A stretch of 64,000 nucleotides of DNA from an uncultured Christensenella sp. (GCA_910586245.1 CAJUFY010000001.1:318968-382967); one strand, 5' to 3'. Shown: positions 42,966 through 52,959, numbered from the stretch's first letter. Numbers and translations: made by a program. The notes: generated by a model from the sequence alone, not told the origin.

Positions 42966-44624
42966 ATGAAAAAGATCGGAGCGGAAATCTTAATCGAATG
43001 CTTAAAGGAACAGGGCGTGGATACGGTGTTCGGGTATCCGGGCGGAACCGTTCTGGATATTTACGACGCGATTTACCGCGACGGAAGCGTGAACCACGTG
43101 ATCACGGCGCACGAACAGGGCGCCGCGCACGCGGCGGACGGTTACGCGCGCGTAACGGGGCGCACGGGCGTGGTGATCGCAACCAGCGGGCCAGGCGCAA
43201 CCAACCTCGTAACGGGGCTTGCGACCGCGTTTATGGATTCCGTTCCCGTCGTTGCGATTACGGGCAACGTGGGCGCAAACTTCTTGGGTCGGGACTCCTT
43301 CCAGGAAATCGACATCACGGGCATCACCATGCCGATTACCAAACACAACTTTATCGTAAAAGACGCGGCGGAACTTGCCGACACCGTGCGCGCGGCGTTT
43401 CGGATCGCGAACACGGGCAGAAAAGGTCCCGTGCTCGTGGATATTTTAAAAAACGTTCAGATATCGGAAGCGGACTACGAAAAAAAGACGCCCGAACGCG
43501 CAACGCACAAGCCAGTTGCCGAAGCAGCGGTGGCGCAAGCCGCCGCGGCGATCAACGCGGCACAAAAGCCCTTTATCATGCTGGGCGGCGGCGCGATCGC
43601 CTCGGAAGCGTGCGCGGAAATTCTTGCGCTTGCCGAAAAGATTCACGCGCCCGTTGCAAGCACGTTGATGGGACTGGGCGCGTTCCCCGCTTCGCATCCG
43701 CTGTTTTGCGGCATGCTGGGCATGCACGGCACGCACGCGGCGGCGAAACTTTGCATGGAGAGCGACTGCATTCTCGCCCTCGGCACCCGCTTTTCCGACC
43801 GCGTCGCCCTCAACCGCGATCAATTCGCCCGAAACAAAACGGTCGTGCAGATCGACATCGACGACGCCGAACTGGATAAAAACGTCTTTACGACCTACTC
43901 CGTACTCGGCGATTTGAAGGAAGCGTTAAAGACGATGATCCCCCTGCTTGCCCCCGTAAAAGAACGCGCGTTTGCACAGACGGCGCGCGCTTACAAGGCG
44001 GAAGAAAAAGCGAAAGCGGGCGATCCCGAACTGGGACACAAAGTGTTAATCGAAGCGGCGCGGCTGGCGGGCAAAGACGCCGTCGTCGCAACCGACGTCG
44101 GTCAGCACCAGATGTGGACGGCGCAGTATTTCCCCGTCGAACGCCCCCGCGCCCTGTGCACGAGCGGCGGTCTGGGCACGATGGGCTACGGATTCGGCGC
44201 GGCGATCGGCGCGGCGTTCGGTTCGAAAAAGCACGTGATCTTAGTCACGGGCGACGGTTCGTTCAACATGAATCTGAACGAGCTTTCCACGGCGGTCACG
44301 CAGAATCTGCCGATTACCGTTCTGCTCATGAACAACGGCGCGCTCGGCATGGTACGCCAGTGGCAGAAACTGTTTTACAACCGCCGTTTCTCGCAGACGG
44401 TCGTCAACAAAAAAACGGACTACGTGAAATTTGCCGAAAGCTTCGGCGCAAAGGGACTGCGCATCGAAAAAGAGGAAGATATTCTGCCCGTCCTGAAAGA
44501 AGCGTTCGCGGCGAATTCGCCCGTCGTCGTAGACTGCCGCATCAGCCAAGACGAAAACGTACTGCCGATGATCAAACCGGGGCAGACGTACGACACGATC
44601 ATCACCGAGTGGGAGGAACAATAA
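42966..44624 (+). CDS. ilvB: Acetolactate synthase large (catalytic) subunit
   Basis: A 552-residue ThDP enzyme condensing pyruvate (or pyruvate and 2-oxobutyrate), first common step of valine, leucine and isoleucine synthesis. Motifs: FGYPGGTVLDIYD, HEQGAAHAADGYAR with the ThDP-activating Glu, GPGATNLVTG, SDRVALN (FAD region) and the ThDP motif TGDGSFNMN to NNGALGMVRQW. An ATG two codons inside the longest frame follows GGAG. First gene of a seven-gene operon. Confidence 0.97.
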   Translation: MKKIGAEILIECLKEQGVDTVFGYPGGTVLDIYDAIYRDGSVNHVITAHEQGAAHAADGYARVTGRTGVVIATSGPGATNLVTGLATAFMDSVPVVAITGNVGANFLGRDSFQEIDITGITMPITKHNFIVKDAAELADTVRAAFRIANTGRKGPVLVDILKNVQISEADYEKKTPERATHKPVAEAAVAQAAAAINAAQKPFIMLGGGAIASEACAEILALAEKIHAPVASTLMGLGAFPASHPLFCGMLGMHGTHAAAKLCMESDCILALGTRFSDRVALNRDQFARNKTVVQIDIDDAELDKNVFTTYSVLGDLKEALKTMIPLLAPVKERAFAQTARAYKAEEKAKAGDPELGHKVLIEAARLAGKDAVVATDVGQHQMWTAQYFPVERPRALCTSGGLGTMGYGFGAAIGAAFGSKKHVILVTGDGSFNMNLNELSTAVTQNLPITVLLMNNGALGMVRQWQKLFYNRRFSQTVVNKKTDYVKFAESFGAKGLRIEKEEDILPVLKEAFAANSPVVVDCRISQDENVLPMIKPGQTYDTIITEWEEQ

Positions 44625-44625
44625 T

Positions 44626-45141
44626 ATGAACCGTTATACGATCAGCGCTTTGGTTTCCAACAAGAGCGGCGTGCTCTCCCGCGTGGCGGGATTGTTCACC
44701 CGCCGCGGGTACAACATCGAATCGCTTTCCGTCTGCAAAACGGAGGACGAATCCCTCTCGCGCATGACCATCGTCCTGTGCGGGGACGATTACATTCTCG
44801 GCCAGATGATGAAACAGATGGATAAACTCATCGACGTGAAAAAGATCAAACGCGTGGAAGAGGACGCGGTCTCGCGCGAACTGCTTCTCGTCAAAATCAG
44901 AACGGACGCCAAAACGCGGACGCAGATTTTGGAAATCAGCCAGATCTTCCGCGCAAACGTGGTGGACGCTTCACCCGAGGCGACCATACTCGAACTCACG
45001 GGAAAACCCGTAAAGCTTGACGGATTCATCACCATGCTCCTGCCCTACGGCATTCTCGAACTCGCCCGCACGGGCGTGACCGCCATTTCCCGCGGAAGCG
45101 TCTGCATCAAAGACGTATCGGACTACAAAGAAAAAATTTAA
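44626..45141 (+). CDS. ilvN: Acetolactate synthase small (regulatory) subunit
   Basis: A 171-residue regulatory subunit. The N-terminal ACT domain (SALVSNKSGVLSRVAGLFTRRGYNIESL) binds valine for feedback inhibition; a second domain includes VDASPEATILELTGKP. The start is two bases after the ilvB stop, preceded by GGAGGAAC. Also called ilvH in some genomes. Confidence 0.96.
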   Translation: MNRYTISALVSNKSGVLSRVAGLFTRRGYNIESLSVCKTEDESLSRMTIVLCGDDYILGQMMKQMDKLIDVKKIKRVEEDAVSRELLLVKIRTDAKTRTQILEISQIFRANVVDASPEATILELTGKPVKLDGFITMLLPYGILELARTGVTAISRGSVCIKDVSDYKEKI

Positions 45142-45162
45142 AAATCGGTTGAGGAATTCACG

Positions 45163-46827
45163 ATGGCAAACACGTTTACAAACGGCAGCCAAACGTCGCC
45201 GCAGCGTTCGCTGCTGCGGGCGCTCGGCTTTACCGACAACGAACTGAAAAAGCCGCTCGTCGCGATCGTTTCGGCGCAGAGCGACATCATACCGGGGCAC
45301 ACGCATTTGAACGAAATCGCACGCGCGGTCGCCGACGGCGTGCTTTCCGCGGGCGGCAAACCCGTGATCGTGCCTTCGATCGGCGTGTGCGACGGCATCG
45401 CCATGGGACACAAGGGAATGAAATACTCCCTTCCCTCCCGCGAAATCATTGCCGACAGCGCCGAAATTCTGCTTACGGCGCACGCGTTCGACGCCTGCGT
45501 ATTCGTGGGAAACTGCGATAAAATCATCCCCGGCATGCTGCTCGGCGCGGTGCGGGTGAATATCCCGGCTATTTTCGTTTCGGGCGGGCCGATGCTCGCG
45601 GGCAGAAAGGACGGGAAAAAGCTCTCCCTCTCCTCCATGTTCGAAGCGGTGGGTGCGTACACGTCGGGCAAAATCGACGAAAAGGAGCTGCACGCATACG
45701 AATGTGCGGCTTGCCCTTCGGGCGGTTCGTGTTCGGGCATGTTCACGGCAAATTCCATGAACTGTCTGCTGGAAGCGCTCGGCATGGCGCTGCCCGGAAA
45801 CGGCACCGTGCCCGCAGTTTATTCCGCGCGCACCGCCCTTGCGAAACGGACGGGCGAAGCGGTGATGAAACTCTACGAAAACAACCTGCGTCCGCGCGAT
45901 ATCCTCACCCCCGCCGCCCTGAAAAACGCGGAACGGGTGGATATGGCGATCGGCGCAAGTTCCAACTCGGTTCTCCATCTGCTGGCGCTCGCAAGCGAAC
46001 TGGGATTCGAAAAATCGCAGATTTCCGTCGATACCATGAACGAAATTTCGGCGCAAACGCCCAACCTCTGCCGTCTTGCGCCCGCGGGCGAGTACTATAT
46101 CGAAGAACTCGACCAAGCGGGCGGAATCTCCGCCGTGATCCGTACGCTGATCGACGCGCGCCTGTTCGATGGCGAAGCGACGACCGCGGCGTGCATGACG
46201 CAGGACGAACTGACGAAGGACGCAAAGGTGCGCGATTTCGAACTCATCCGCCCGATCGACCGCCCATATTCCCCCTACGGCGGGCTGGCGATTTTAAAGG
46301 GCAACCTCGCCAAAGACGGCGCGGTCGTAAAAAAGAGCGCGGTCGACGAAAAGATGTACCGCCACTGCGGACCCGCGCGAGTGTTCGATTCCGAAGAGGA
46401 AGCCATGGCGGCGATTGCGGGAAATCGAATCAACAAAGGCGACGTGGTCGTCATCCGTTACGAAGGTCCGAAAGGCGGGCCGGGCATGCGCGAAATGCTC
46501 TCCCCCACCTCCTCGATCGTGGGCGCGGGGCTGGGCGACAGCGTCGCGCTCGTCACCGACGGAAGATTTTCGGGCGCAACCAGAGGCGCGGCGATCGGGC
46601 ACGTGTGTCCGGAAGCGGCGGCGGGCGGCGTGATCGGCGTCGTGCAGGAAGGCGATCTCATCGAAATCGACCTGATCGAAGGCAAACTCGACCTGCGCGT
46701 GCCCGAAGCGGAAATCGCCGAACGGCTGCGCAACTTCGTTCCCAAAGAAAAACCCGCCGAAGGCTACCTGCGCCGTTACCGCGCGCTCGTTACTTCCGCT
46801 TCCGACGGAGCGGTATTCCAAAAATGA
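45163..46827 (+). CDS. ilvD: Dihydroxy-acid dehydratase
   Basis: A 554-residue Fe-S dehydratase catalysing the third common step of branched-chain synthesis. Cluster cysteines lie in VGNCDKIIPG and CAACPSGGSCSGMFTANSMNC; YGGLAILKGN, EGPKGGPGMREML and TDGRFSGATRGAAIGHV are conserved. Full length. ilvC, the step before it, is not in the window. Confidence 0.97.
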   Translation: MANTFTNGSQTSPQRSLLRALGFTDNELKKPLVAIVSAQSDIIPGHTHLNEIARAVADGVLSAGGKPVIVPSIGVCDGIAMGHKGMKYSLPSREIIADSAEILLTAHAFDACVFVGNCDKIIPGMLLGAVRVNIPAIFVSGGPMLAGRKDGKKLSLSSMFEAVGAYTSGKIDEKELHAYECAACPSGGSCSGMFTANSMNCLLEALGMALPGNGTVPAVYSARTALAKRTGEAVMKLYENNLRPRDILTPAALKNAERVDMAIGASSNSVLHLLALASELGFEKSQISVDTMNEISAQTPNLCRLAPAGEYYIEELDQAGGISAVIRTLIDARLFDGEATTAACMTQDELTKDAKVRDFELIRPIDRPYSPYGGLAILKGNLAKDGAVVKKSAVDEKMYRHCGPARVFDSEEEAMAAIAGNRINKGDVVVIRYEGPKGGPGMREMLSPTSSIVGAGLGDSVALVTDGRFSGATRGAAIGHVCPEAAAGGVIGVVQEGDLIEIDLIEGKLDLRVPEAEIAERLRNFVPKEKPAEGYLRRYRALVTSASDGAVFQK

Positions 46828-46840
46828 CAAGAGGTGCTTT

Positions 46841-48091
46841 ATGGGAATGACCATGACCCAAAAAATACTCGCCGCGCACGCGGGGCTTGCAAGCGTGACC
46901 GCGGGACAGCTGATCGAAGCGGAGCTCGACTTAACGCTCGCCAACGACATCACCGCGCCCGTATCCATTGCGGAAACGGAAAAAGCGGGCGGGCACGTAA
47001 AATATCCAGAACGGGTCGCCCTCGTCATGGATCACTTCGCGCCGAACAAAGACATCAAAGCGGCGTGTCAGGTCAAATGCGCGCGCGAATTTGCGGCGCG
47101 CGAAAAAATAGAGCATTTTTACGACGTGGGGCGCATGGGCATCGAACACGCGCTGCTGCCAGAACAGGGGTTGGTCGGCGCGGGCGACTGCGTGATCGGC
47201 GCCGACAGTCACACCTGCACCTACGGCGCGCTGGGCGCGTTCTCTACGGGCGTCGGCTCCACCGACCTCGCCGCAGGCATGATGACGGGGAAAACCTGGT
47301 TCAAAGTCCCCGCGGCAATCCGGTTCGAACTGACGGGAAAACTGCCCCCGCTCGTTACGGGAAAAGACTTGATTTTGCATATCATCGGCATGATCGGCGT
47401 AGACGGCGCGCTCTACAAATCCATGGAATTCACGGGCGAAGGCGTAAAATCTCTTTCGATGGACGACCGCTTCACCGTCTGCAATATGGCGATCGAAGCG
47501 GGCGCGAAAAACGGGATTTTCCCCGTAGACGAACTGACTCTCGAATACATGAAAGACCGTTTCCGCCGCACGCCGAAGATTTACGAAGCCGACCGCGACG
47601 CCGAATACGAAAAGACGATCTTGATCGATCTGAGCGCGTTGCAGCCGACGGTCGCCTTCCCCCACCTGCCCGAAAACACGAAAACGGCGTGGGAGGAAAT
47701 CAAAATCCAACAAGTCGTCATCGGTTCCTGCACCAACGGACGCATTTCCGATCTGCGGCAAGCCGCCGAAATTCTTCAAGGGCGCAAGGTGGCGGAGGGC
47801 GTGCGCGCCATCGTCATTCCCGCCACGCAGGAAATCTATCTGCAGGCGATGCGGGAAGGATTGCTGCAAACGTTTATCGAAGCGGGCGCGGTCGTATCCA
47901 CGCCCACGTGCGGACCCTGTCTGGGCGGACACATGGGCATCCTTGCCGACGGCGAGCGATGCGTTTCGACGACCAACCGCAATTTCGTAGGCAGAATGGG
48001 GCACGTTACGAGCGAAATTTACCTTGCCTCCCCCTACACTGCGGCGGCAAGCGCGGTCTGCGGCAGACTGGCAACCGCAAAGGAGCTTTAA
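46841..48091 (+). CDS. leuC: 3-isopropylmalate dehydratase large subunit
   Basis: A 416-residue aconitase-family subunit of the archaeal/clostridial LeuC type (about 420 residues rather than 465). Cluster cysteines are in GADSHTCTYG, GSCTNGRISDL and TCGPCLGGHMG. It works with LeuD to isomerise 2- to 3-isopropylmalate. The start follows GAGGTG; internal Met3 or Met5 are alternatives. Confidence 0.95.
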   Translation: MGMTMTQKILAAHAGLASVTAGQLIEAELDLTLANDITAPVSIAETEKAGGHVKYPERVALVMDHFAPNKDIKAACQVKCAREFAAREKIEHFYDVGRMGIEHALLPEQGLVGAGDCVIGADSHTCTYGALGAFSTGVGSTDLAAGMMTGKTWFKVPAAIRFELTGKLPPLVTGKDLILHIIGMIGVDGALYKSMEFTGEGVKSLSMDDRFTVCNMAIEAGAKNGIFPVDELTLEYMKDRFRRTPKIYEADRDAEYEKTILIDLSALQPTVAFPHLPENTKTAWEEIKIQQVVIGSCTNGRISDLRQAAEILQGRKVAEGVRAIVIPATQEIYLQAMREGLLQTFIEAGAVVSTPTCGPCLGGHMGILADGERCVSTTNRNFVGRMGHVTSEIYLASPYTAAASAVCGRLATAKEL

Positions 48092-48601
48092 ATGATCAAA
48101 GGCACCGTTCATAAATTCGGCAACGACGTCGACACCGACGTAATTATCCCCGCGCGCTATCTGAACACGAGTTCCGAACAAGAACTTGCGGCGCACTGCA
48201 TGGAAGATCTCGACGCCGATTTCGTAAACAAAGTGAAAGCGGGCGACATCATCGTCGCGCAGGATAACTTCGGCTGCGGCTCCTCCCGCGAACACGCCCC
48301 GATCGCGATCAAAGCGTGCGGTGTTTCCCTCGTTGTCGCGAATTCCTTTGCGCGGATTTTTTACCGCAACGCGATCAACATCGGGCTGCCGATTCTCGAA
48401 TGCCCGGAAGCGGTAAACGCAATCTCGGCGGGAGACACCCTGTCGTGCGATCTTGCAAAGGGCGAAATCGTAAACGAAACGACGGGCGAACGCTTTACCG
48501 CGCAGCCCTTTCCTCCCTTTATACGGGACATCATCGACGCGGGCGGACTGATGAAATCGCTTGCGAAAAAAGCAAATCTTTCTGAACCGAGGTCTTTATG
48601 A
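48092..48601 (+). CDS. leuD: 3-isopropylmalate dehydratase small subunit
   Basis: A 169-residue swivelling subunit with DTDVIIPARYLN, VAQDNFGCGSSREHAPIA and FARIFYRNAINIGLP. It directly abuts leuC (TAA then ATG) and overlaps leuB by ATGA. Confidence 0.96.
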   Translation: MIKGTVHKFGNDVDTDVIIPARYLNTSSEQELAAHCMEDLDADFVNKVKAGDIIVAQDNFGCGSSREHAPIAIKACGVSLVVANSFARIFYRNAINIGLPILECPEAVNAISAGDTLSCDLAKGEIVNETTGERFTAQPFPPFIRDIIDAGGLMKSLAKKANLSEPRSL

Positions 48602-49674
48602 AAAAGCACATTGCCGTACTTGCGGGCGACGGAATCGGGCCCGAAATCACGGAGGGCGCCGTTGCCGTTCTGAAACGAGTCGCCGAAAAGTTCGGGCACG
48701 AATTTACGTTCGAACCCCTTCTCATCGGCGGCGCGGCGATCGATCGCACGGGCGAACCTCTGCCCGCGGAAACGATCGAACGCTGCCTTGCTTCCGACAG
48801 CGTCCTTCTGGGCGCGGTGGGCGGCCCGAAGTGGGATTCGCTCCCCGGCGACAAACGCCCCGAAAAAGGTTTGCTCGGCATCCGCAAGGCGATGAATCTG
48901 TATTCGAATATCCGCCCCGCCAAACTGTGGCGCGCGCTTGCGGACGCTTCCCCTTTAAAAGAAGAACTCGTAAAGGACGGCGTGGAAATCACCGTCGTGC
49001 GCGAACTGACGGGCGGCATATACTTCGGGGAGCGCGGCAGATTCGGCGACGAAAAAAACGGCGAAACGGCGTGGGATACCGAACGGTATTCCGTGCGCGA
49101 AATCGCGCGCATCACGAAAATCGCGTGCGAAATCGCAAGCAAGCGCAGTAAAAAAATCATCTCGGTCGACAAAGCCAACGTGCTGGAAAGTTCGCGGCTG
49201 TGGCGCGCCGTCGTGCATGCGTACGCCGAAAAATATTATCCCGATATCACCGTGCAGGATATGCTGGTGGATAACTGCGCCATGCAGATCGTAAAATATC
49301 CCGCGCAGTTCGACGTACTGCTGACTTCGAATATGTTCGGCGACATCCTTTCGGACGAAGCCGCCCAAATCACGGGCTCGATCGGCATGCTCGCCTCCTC
49401 TTCCCTCGGCGACACGAAATGCGGTCTGTACGAGCCGATACACGGCTCCGCACCCGACATCGCGGGAAAAGACGTTGCCAACCCGATCGCAACGATTTTA
49501 TCCTGCGCGATGATGCTGCGCGATTCGTTCGGGCTTGCAAAAGAGGCGGAAGCAATCGAAACCGCCGTGGAACGCGTCCTCGAAGAAGGTTACCGCACGG
49601 CGGATATTTTCCGCGAAGGGACGAAAAAAGTCGGATGCCGCGCCATGGCGGCGCGCGTGGCGGAGCGGATATGA
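48598..49674 (+). CDS. leuB: 3-isopropylmalate dehydrogenase
   Basis: A 358-residue NAD-dependent decarboxylating dehydrogenase, third step of leucine synthesis. Motifs: LAGDGIGPEITEGAV, the substrate-binding NLYSNIRPAKLW, RELTGGIYFGERGR, VDNCAMQIV and SMLASSSLG-like IGMLASSSLGDT. It overlaps leuD and yggS by ATGA. leuA is absent from the window. Confidence 0.96.
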   Translation: MKKHIAVLAGDGIGPEITEGAVAVLKRVAEKFGHEFTFEPLLIGGAAIDRTGEPLPAETIERCLASDSVLLGAVGGPKWDSLPGDKRPEKGLLGIRKAMNLYSNIRPAKLWRALADASPLKEELVKDGVEITVVRELTGGIYFGERGRFGDEKNGETAWDTERYSVREIARITKIACEIASKRSKKIISVDKANVLESSRLWRAVVHAYAEKYYPDITVQDMLVDNCAMQIVKYPAQFDVLLTSNMFGDILSDEAAQITGSIGMLASSSLGDTKCGLYEPIHGSAPDIAGKDVANPIATILSCAMMLRDSFGLAKEAEAIETAVERVLEEGYRTADIFREGTKKVGCRAMAARVAERI

Positions 49675-50336
49675 TCGAAGAGAACGTACGCGCGTTTTTA
49701 ACGGAAATTTCGGCGGGAAACTGCAACGGCGAAGCAATCACCCTCGTCGCCGCAACCAAAACGCGGACGGCGGAGGAAATCAACCGCGCGCTCCGCGCAG
49801 GACTTACCGATATCGGCGAAAACAAAGTGCAGGAATTTCGGGATAAATACGAAGCGGTATCGGGCGGAAACCGTCACTTTATCGGGCATTTGCAGACGAA
49901 CAAAGTAAAGTACCTGATCGGAAAAACGTATTTGTATCATTCGGTCGACCGCGACGAACTCGCGGAAGAAATCGCAAAACGCTCCGTGCGCGCGAATATC
50001 GTGTCGGACGTTCTGATTCAGATCAACATCGGCTGCGAAGAGAGCAAGGGCGGCTATCCGCCCGAAGAAGGGTTCGCCGCATACGAACGGCTGAAACAGA
50101 CGGCGGGACTGCGCGTGCGCGGCTTTATGGCGATGCTTCCGCAATCGGACGACGAAGCGTATCTTGCCGCGCTCTGCAAACGAATGCGCGCCCTGTACGA
50201 GCGCGCCAAGGAACGCGACGGAAACGTTGCCTACCTCTCCCTCGGCATGAGCGGCGACTGGCGGCTGTGCGTTGCTAACGGCGCGAACGTGATCCGCATC
50301 GGCAGCGCGATCTTCGGCGAACGGAATTACCTGTAA
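49671..50336 (+). CDS. yggS: YggS-family PLP homeostasis protein
   Basis: A 221-residue alanine-racemase-fold protein that binds PLP and buffers vitamin B6 and amino-acid pools. The PLP lysine is in LVAATKTRTAEEI; GENKVQEFRDKYE, HFIGHLQTNKVKYL, GMSGDW and VIRIGSAIFGER are conserved. The ATGA overlap with leuB makes it the last gene of the ilv-leu operon, an uncommon place that fits its reported effect on branched-chain metabolism. Confidence 0.93.
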   Translation: MIEENVRAFLTEISAGNCNGEAITLVAATKTRTAEEINRALRAGLTDIGENKVQEFRDKYEAVSGGNRHFIGHLQTNKVKYLIGKTYLYHSVDRDELAEEIAKRSVRANIVSDVLIQINIGCEESKGGYPPEEGFAAYERLKQTAGLRVRGFMAMLPQSDDEAYLAALCKRMRALYERAKERDGNVAYLSLGMSGDWRLCVANGANVIRIGSAIFGERNYL

Positions 50337-50339
50337 AAC

Positions 50340-50368
50340 GAAAAGCCCTCCTTTACGGAGGGCTTTTC
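50340..50368. terminator. Bidirectional terminator
   Basis: A perfect 12-bp stem (GAAAAGCCCTCC with its complement) between the convergent yggS and aspartate kinase genes. Confidence 0.92.
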
Positions 50369-50379
50369 GTCTTGAACGG

Positions 50380-51696
50380 TTATTCGTTGAAAAATTCGTC
50401 GTACACGGCGCGCAGGGTGCGTTCGTAATTTTCGTTGTCCACCCCGACGATGATGTTCAGCTCCGAAGAGCCCTGATCGATCATGCGCACATTGATGCCC
50501 GCGCGGGCGATCGCGCCGAACAGACGGGCGCTCGTACCGACGTTGCGGCTCATGCCGTGCCCCACGACGGCGATTAAAGAGATATCGTCGTACGTGTGCA
50601 GGTTGTCGGGTTTTACCGCCGCTTCGATGTCCCTGCAGATTTCTTCGAGAACGCCGTTTTTCAGTTCTTCGCTGTCGATCACGAACGACATCGTGTCGAT
50701 CCCCGAAGGCATATGTTCGAAGGAAATTCCGTGCTTCAACAGCACGGTAAGTACTTTATGCGTAAACCCGATTTCGGCGTTCATCAGCGATTTTTCGATG
50801 AATATGACCGTAAAGTTCTTTTTGCCCGCAATGCCCGTAACCGTCTTTTCGGTAAAGCGGTACTTGGAGGTCGGAAGAATGTCCGTGCCTTCGTCTTCGG
50901 GACGGAAGGTGTTTTTGATCCGGATCGGGATATCCGCTTCGCGCACGGGGAAAATGGATTCGCTGTGCAATACGTTCGCGCCCATATAGGAAAGCTCGCG
51001 CAATTCTTTATACGAGAGCGAACGGATCCGTCTGGGATTTTGTACGATGCGCGGATCGCAGGCAAGGAAGCCGCTCACGTCCGTCCAGTTTTCATACAGA
51101 TCGGCGCCCGCCGCCCGCGCCACGATCGCGCCCGAAATATCGCTCCCGCCGCGCGAAAAAGTTTTTACCTTGCCGTTCGCATCCTCGCCGTAAAAGCCGG
51201 AAACCACCGCGCGCGGAATCCCCTTTAATCCTTCGCGCAGCAGCGCGAACGTCTTTTCGCCGTCCAGCTTGCCGTCCGCGCCGAACTTGACGTACCGACG
51301 CGCGTCCAAAAACGGCACGCCGAGCAACTGCGCCGTAATGCGGGCGGAAAGATATTCGCCGCGCGACGCGGCAAAGTCCTCGCTGTTTTCGCGCAGGATT
51401 TCGGCTTCCGTTTCCAAAAGGATCTGCTCGATCCCTTCCAGCTTCAATTCGCGCGCTATGCCGAGAAAGCGCTCTTTCACCTTTTCGAACGCTTCACCCG
51501 CAGCGCCCGTTTCACGCACGTTCTTTGCGGTTTCGTACAACAAATCGGTGATCTTGATATCCGCGCCGTACCGCTTGCCGGGGGCGGAAACCACCACGTA
51601 ACGGCGCGCGGGATCTGCGTTTACGATGTCCGCCACGCGCGCGATATTCGTACCGTCCGCCATGGACGTTCCGCCGAATTTACAAACTTTAATCAT
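50380..51696 (-). CDS. lysC: Aspartate kinase
   Basis: A 438-residue monofunctional kinase, first step of lysine, threonine and methionine synthesis. KFGGTSMADG (about 5-14) and FSRGGSDISGAI (about 205-216) bind ATP and aspartate; two ACT domains follow (about 290-438; FEHMPSGIDTMSFV and IRMIDQGSSELNI-like). The start overlaps the end of the DUF1015 gene by eight bases. No lysine riboswitch is present upstream because the gene lies inside an operon. Confidence 0.95.
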   Translation of the reverse strand: MIKVCKFGGTSMADGTNIARVADIVNADPARRYVVVSAPGKRYGADIKITDLLYETAKNVRETGAAGEAFEKVKERFLGIARELKLEGIEQILLETEAEILRENSEDFAASRGEYLSARITAQLLGVPFLDARRYVKFGADGKLDGEKTFALLREGLKGIPRAVVSGFYGEDANGKVKTFSRGGSDISGAIVARAAGADLYENWTDVSGFLACDPRIVQNPRRIRSLSYKELRELSYMGANVLHSESIFPVREADIPIRIKNTFRPEDEGTDILPTSKYRFTEKTVTGIAGKKNFTVIFIEKSLMNAEIGFTHKVLTVLLKHGISFEHMPSGIDTMSFVIDSEELKNGVLEEICRDIEAAVKPDNLHTYDDISLIAVVGHGMSRNVGTSARLFGAIARAGINVRMIDQGSSELNIIVGVDNENYERTLRAVYDEFFNE

Positions 51697-52855
51697 AGCT
51701 GATTTCTCTGCCCTCCGTATAGTAACGTTTTTCGATATCCTCGCCGACGGAAAACGTCTTCTTCGGAAAATTACCACCGTCTTTCAGCCGTTCGAAAAAC
51801 CCGTCTTTTTCAATCGCTTTCAATGCGACGCCCGCGCAATCCTCGGCGTTTGCAAATCCGCACAGCTCTTTTTCGCCGTGAATATAGTCGATTTTTCCGC
51901 CGTTCTGTTTGACGAACGTTTCGATGAGCGCGTCCGCTTTTTCCACGTTCTCGGCGCTGCCGCCAAGCGCGGGGTAAAGCACGTTGCCCTTCCGTTTGCA
52001 TTTGACCGATTTTTTGAAATAGTCGCAGAACGCTTCGGGATCGATTCCCGTAACCAGCCTGTGGATCGGATGAAAGACGACCGCATCGTCGTACAGATTG
52101 ACAAGCTCCACCAGCGTAAAGCGGGCGGGATGATTGCGCGTCTCCTTTTCCGTTAAGCCGATTTTTACTTCCTCCCAGTACGCTTTCGCCGCGGCGACGG
52201 AATGGTTTCCGTCGGCAACCGCAAACGACGGCTCGGTGCGCGAATACAGATCGGGCAAAATGCCCGTTGCAAGATATTCGGGCACGAAGTACCCTTTCAG
52301 CCGTCCGCCGCCCTCCATCAGATCAAAGTCGTACAGCACTTCCAGCTCCTCGTGCAAAAGCGTGCGAACGGCGCGGTTCTTTTTATCCTTGTAAAAAATG
52401 AGCGCGTGCGGAAATTCCAGGGGCGCGCCGCGGCGCACCGCCACCCGCGCGGGCAGACGGGAAGGAACGACCTCTTCCGAAGAACGGATCGGGGAAAGTT
52501 CCCCCTTGTTACATGTATATGCTTCGAGATCGATCGAAGCGACAATTCCGCGGCGGATTCCGGCGGCCGTCGTGCGTTCGGTAAAAACAATCCCGCGGTT
52601 GAGTTTGGTGATTTTTTCCGATTCAAGCGCGGCGTACATGTTCCCGTGAATTTCGGCGATCCGTTCCTCGTCCTCTTCGCCGAGATAAACTTCGGGTAAA
52701 ATAAAATTGAGCGTGGAGGGTTCATCCCCCACGTTCTCTTTCACGCGCGCCCAATAAGCGCGGTCGGAAGTAAACTGATCGCATGCGATCACCGACCACT
52801 TTTCAAAACCCTGTTCGGGCAGCAAAATACGCGGAATGCGGATACAGGTCTTCAT
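51689..52855 (-). CDS. DUF1015 family protein
   Basis: A 388-residue protein of a widespread family of unknown function. Motifs: WSVIACDQFTSDRAYW near the start, ADGNHSVAAAKAYWEE (about 220) and DDAVVFHPIHRLV. The HS/DGNH segment is the best conserved. Its neighbourhood with aspartate kinase and cdaA gives no clear role. ATGA overlap with the small peptide gene upstream. Confidence 0.92.
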   Translation of the reverse strand: MKTCIRIPRILLPEQGFEKWSVIACDQFTSDRAYWARVKENVGDEPSTLNFILPEVYLGEEDEERIAEIHGNMYAALESEKITKLNRGIVFTERTTAAGIRRGIVASIDLEAYTCNKGELSPIRSSEEVVPSRLPARVAVRRGAPLEFPHALIFYKDKKNRAVRTLLHEELEVLYDFDLMEGGGRLKGYFVPEYLATGILPDLYSRTEPSFAVADGNHSVAAAKAYWEEVKIGLTEKETRNHPARFTLVELVNLYDDAVVFHPIHRLVTGIDPEAFCDYFKKSVKCKRKGNVLYPALGGSAENVEKADALIETFVKQNGGKIDYIHGEKELCGFANAEDCAGVALKAIEKDGFFERLKDGGNFPKKTFSVGEDIEKRYYTEGREISYD

Positions 52856-52959
52856 ACCGCGTTCACGATGATGACCGTGACGAACGCCAGCGCCGCGGCA
52901 AGCAGTTTCAAAGGAATATGCTGCGTAAACACCTTTTTCATGACTTCTACGAATTTCAT
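52852..52959 (-). CDS. 35-residue membrane peptide resembling the N-terminus of CdaR/YbbR
   Basis: A very small gene (MKFVEVMKKVF, then HIPLKLLAAALAFVTVIIV) with one transmembrane helix. Its start overlaps the cdaA stop as ATGA and its stop overlaps the DUF1015 start as ATGA, so it fills the gap exactly. In most Firmicutes cdaR, the membrane regulator of CdaA, follows cdaA and begins with a similar LKLLAL-type helix. This peptide could be a minimal or reduced CdaR without YbbR domains. That identity is inferred. Confidence 0.6.
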   Translation of the reverse strand: MKFVEVMKKVFTQHIPLKLLAAALAFVTVIIVNAV

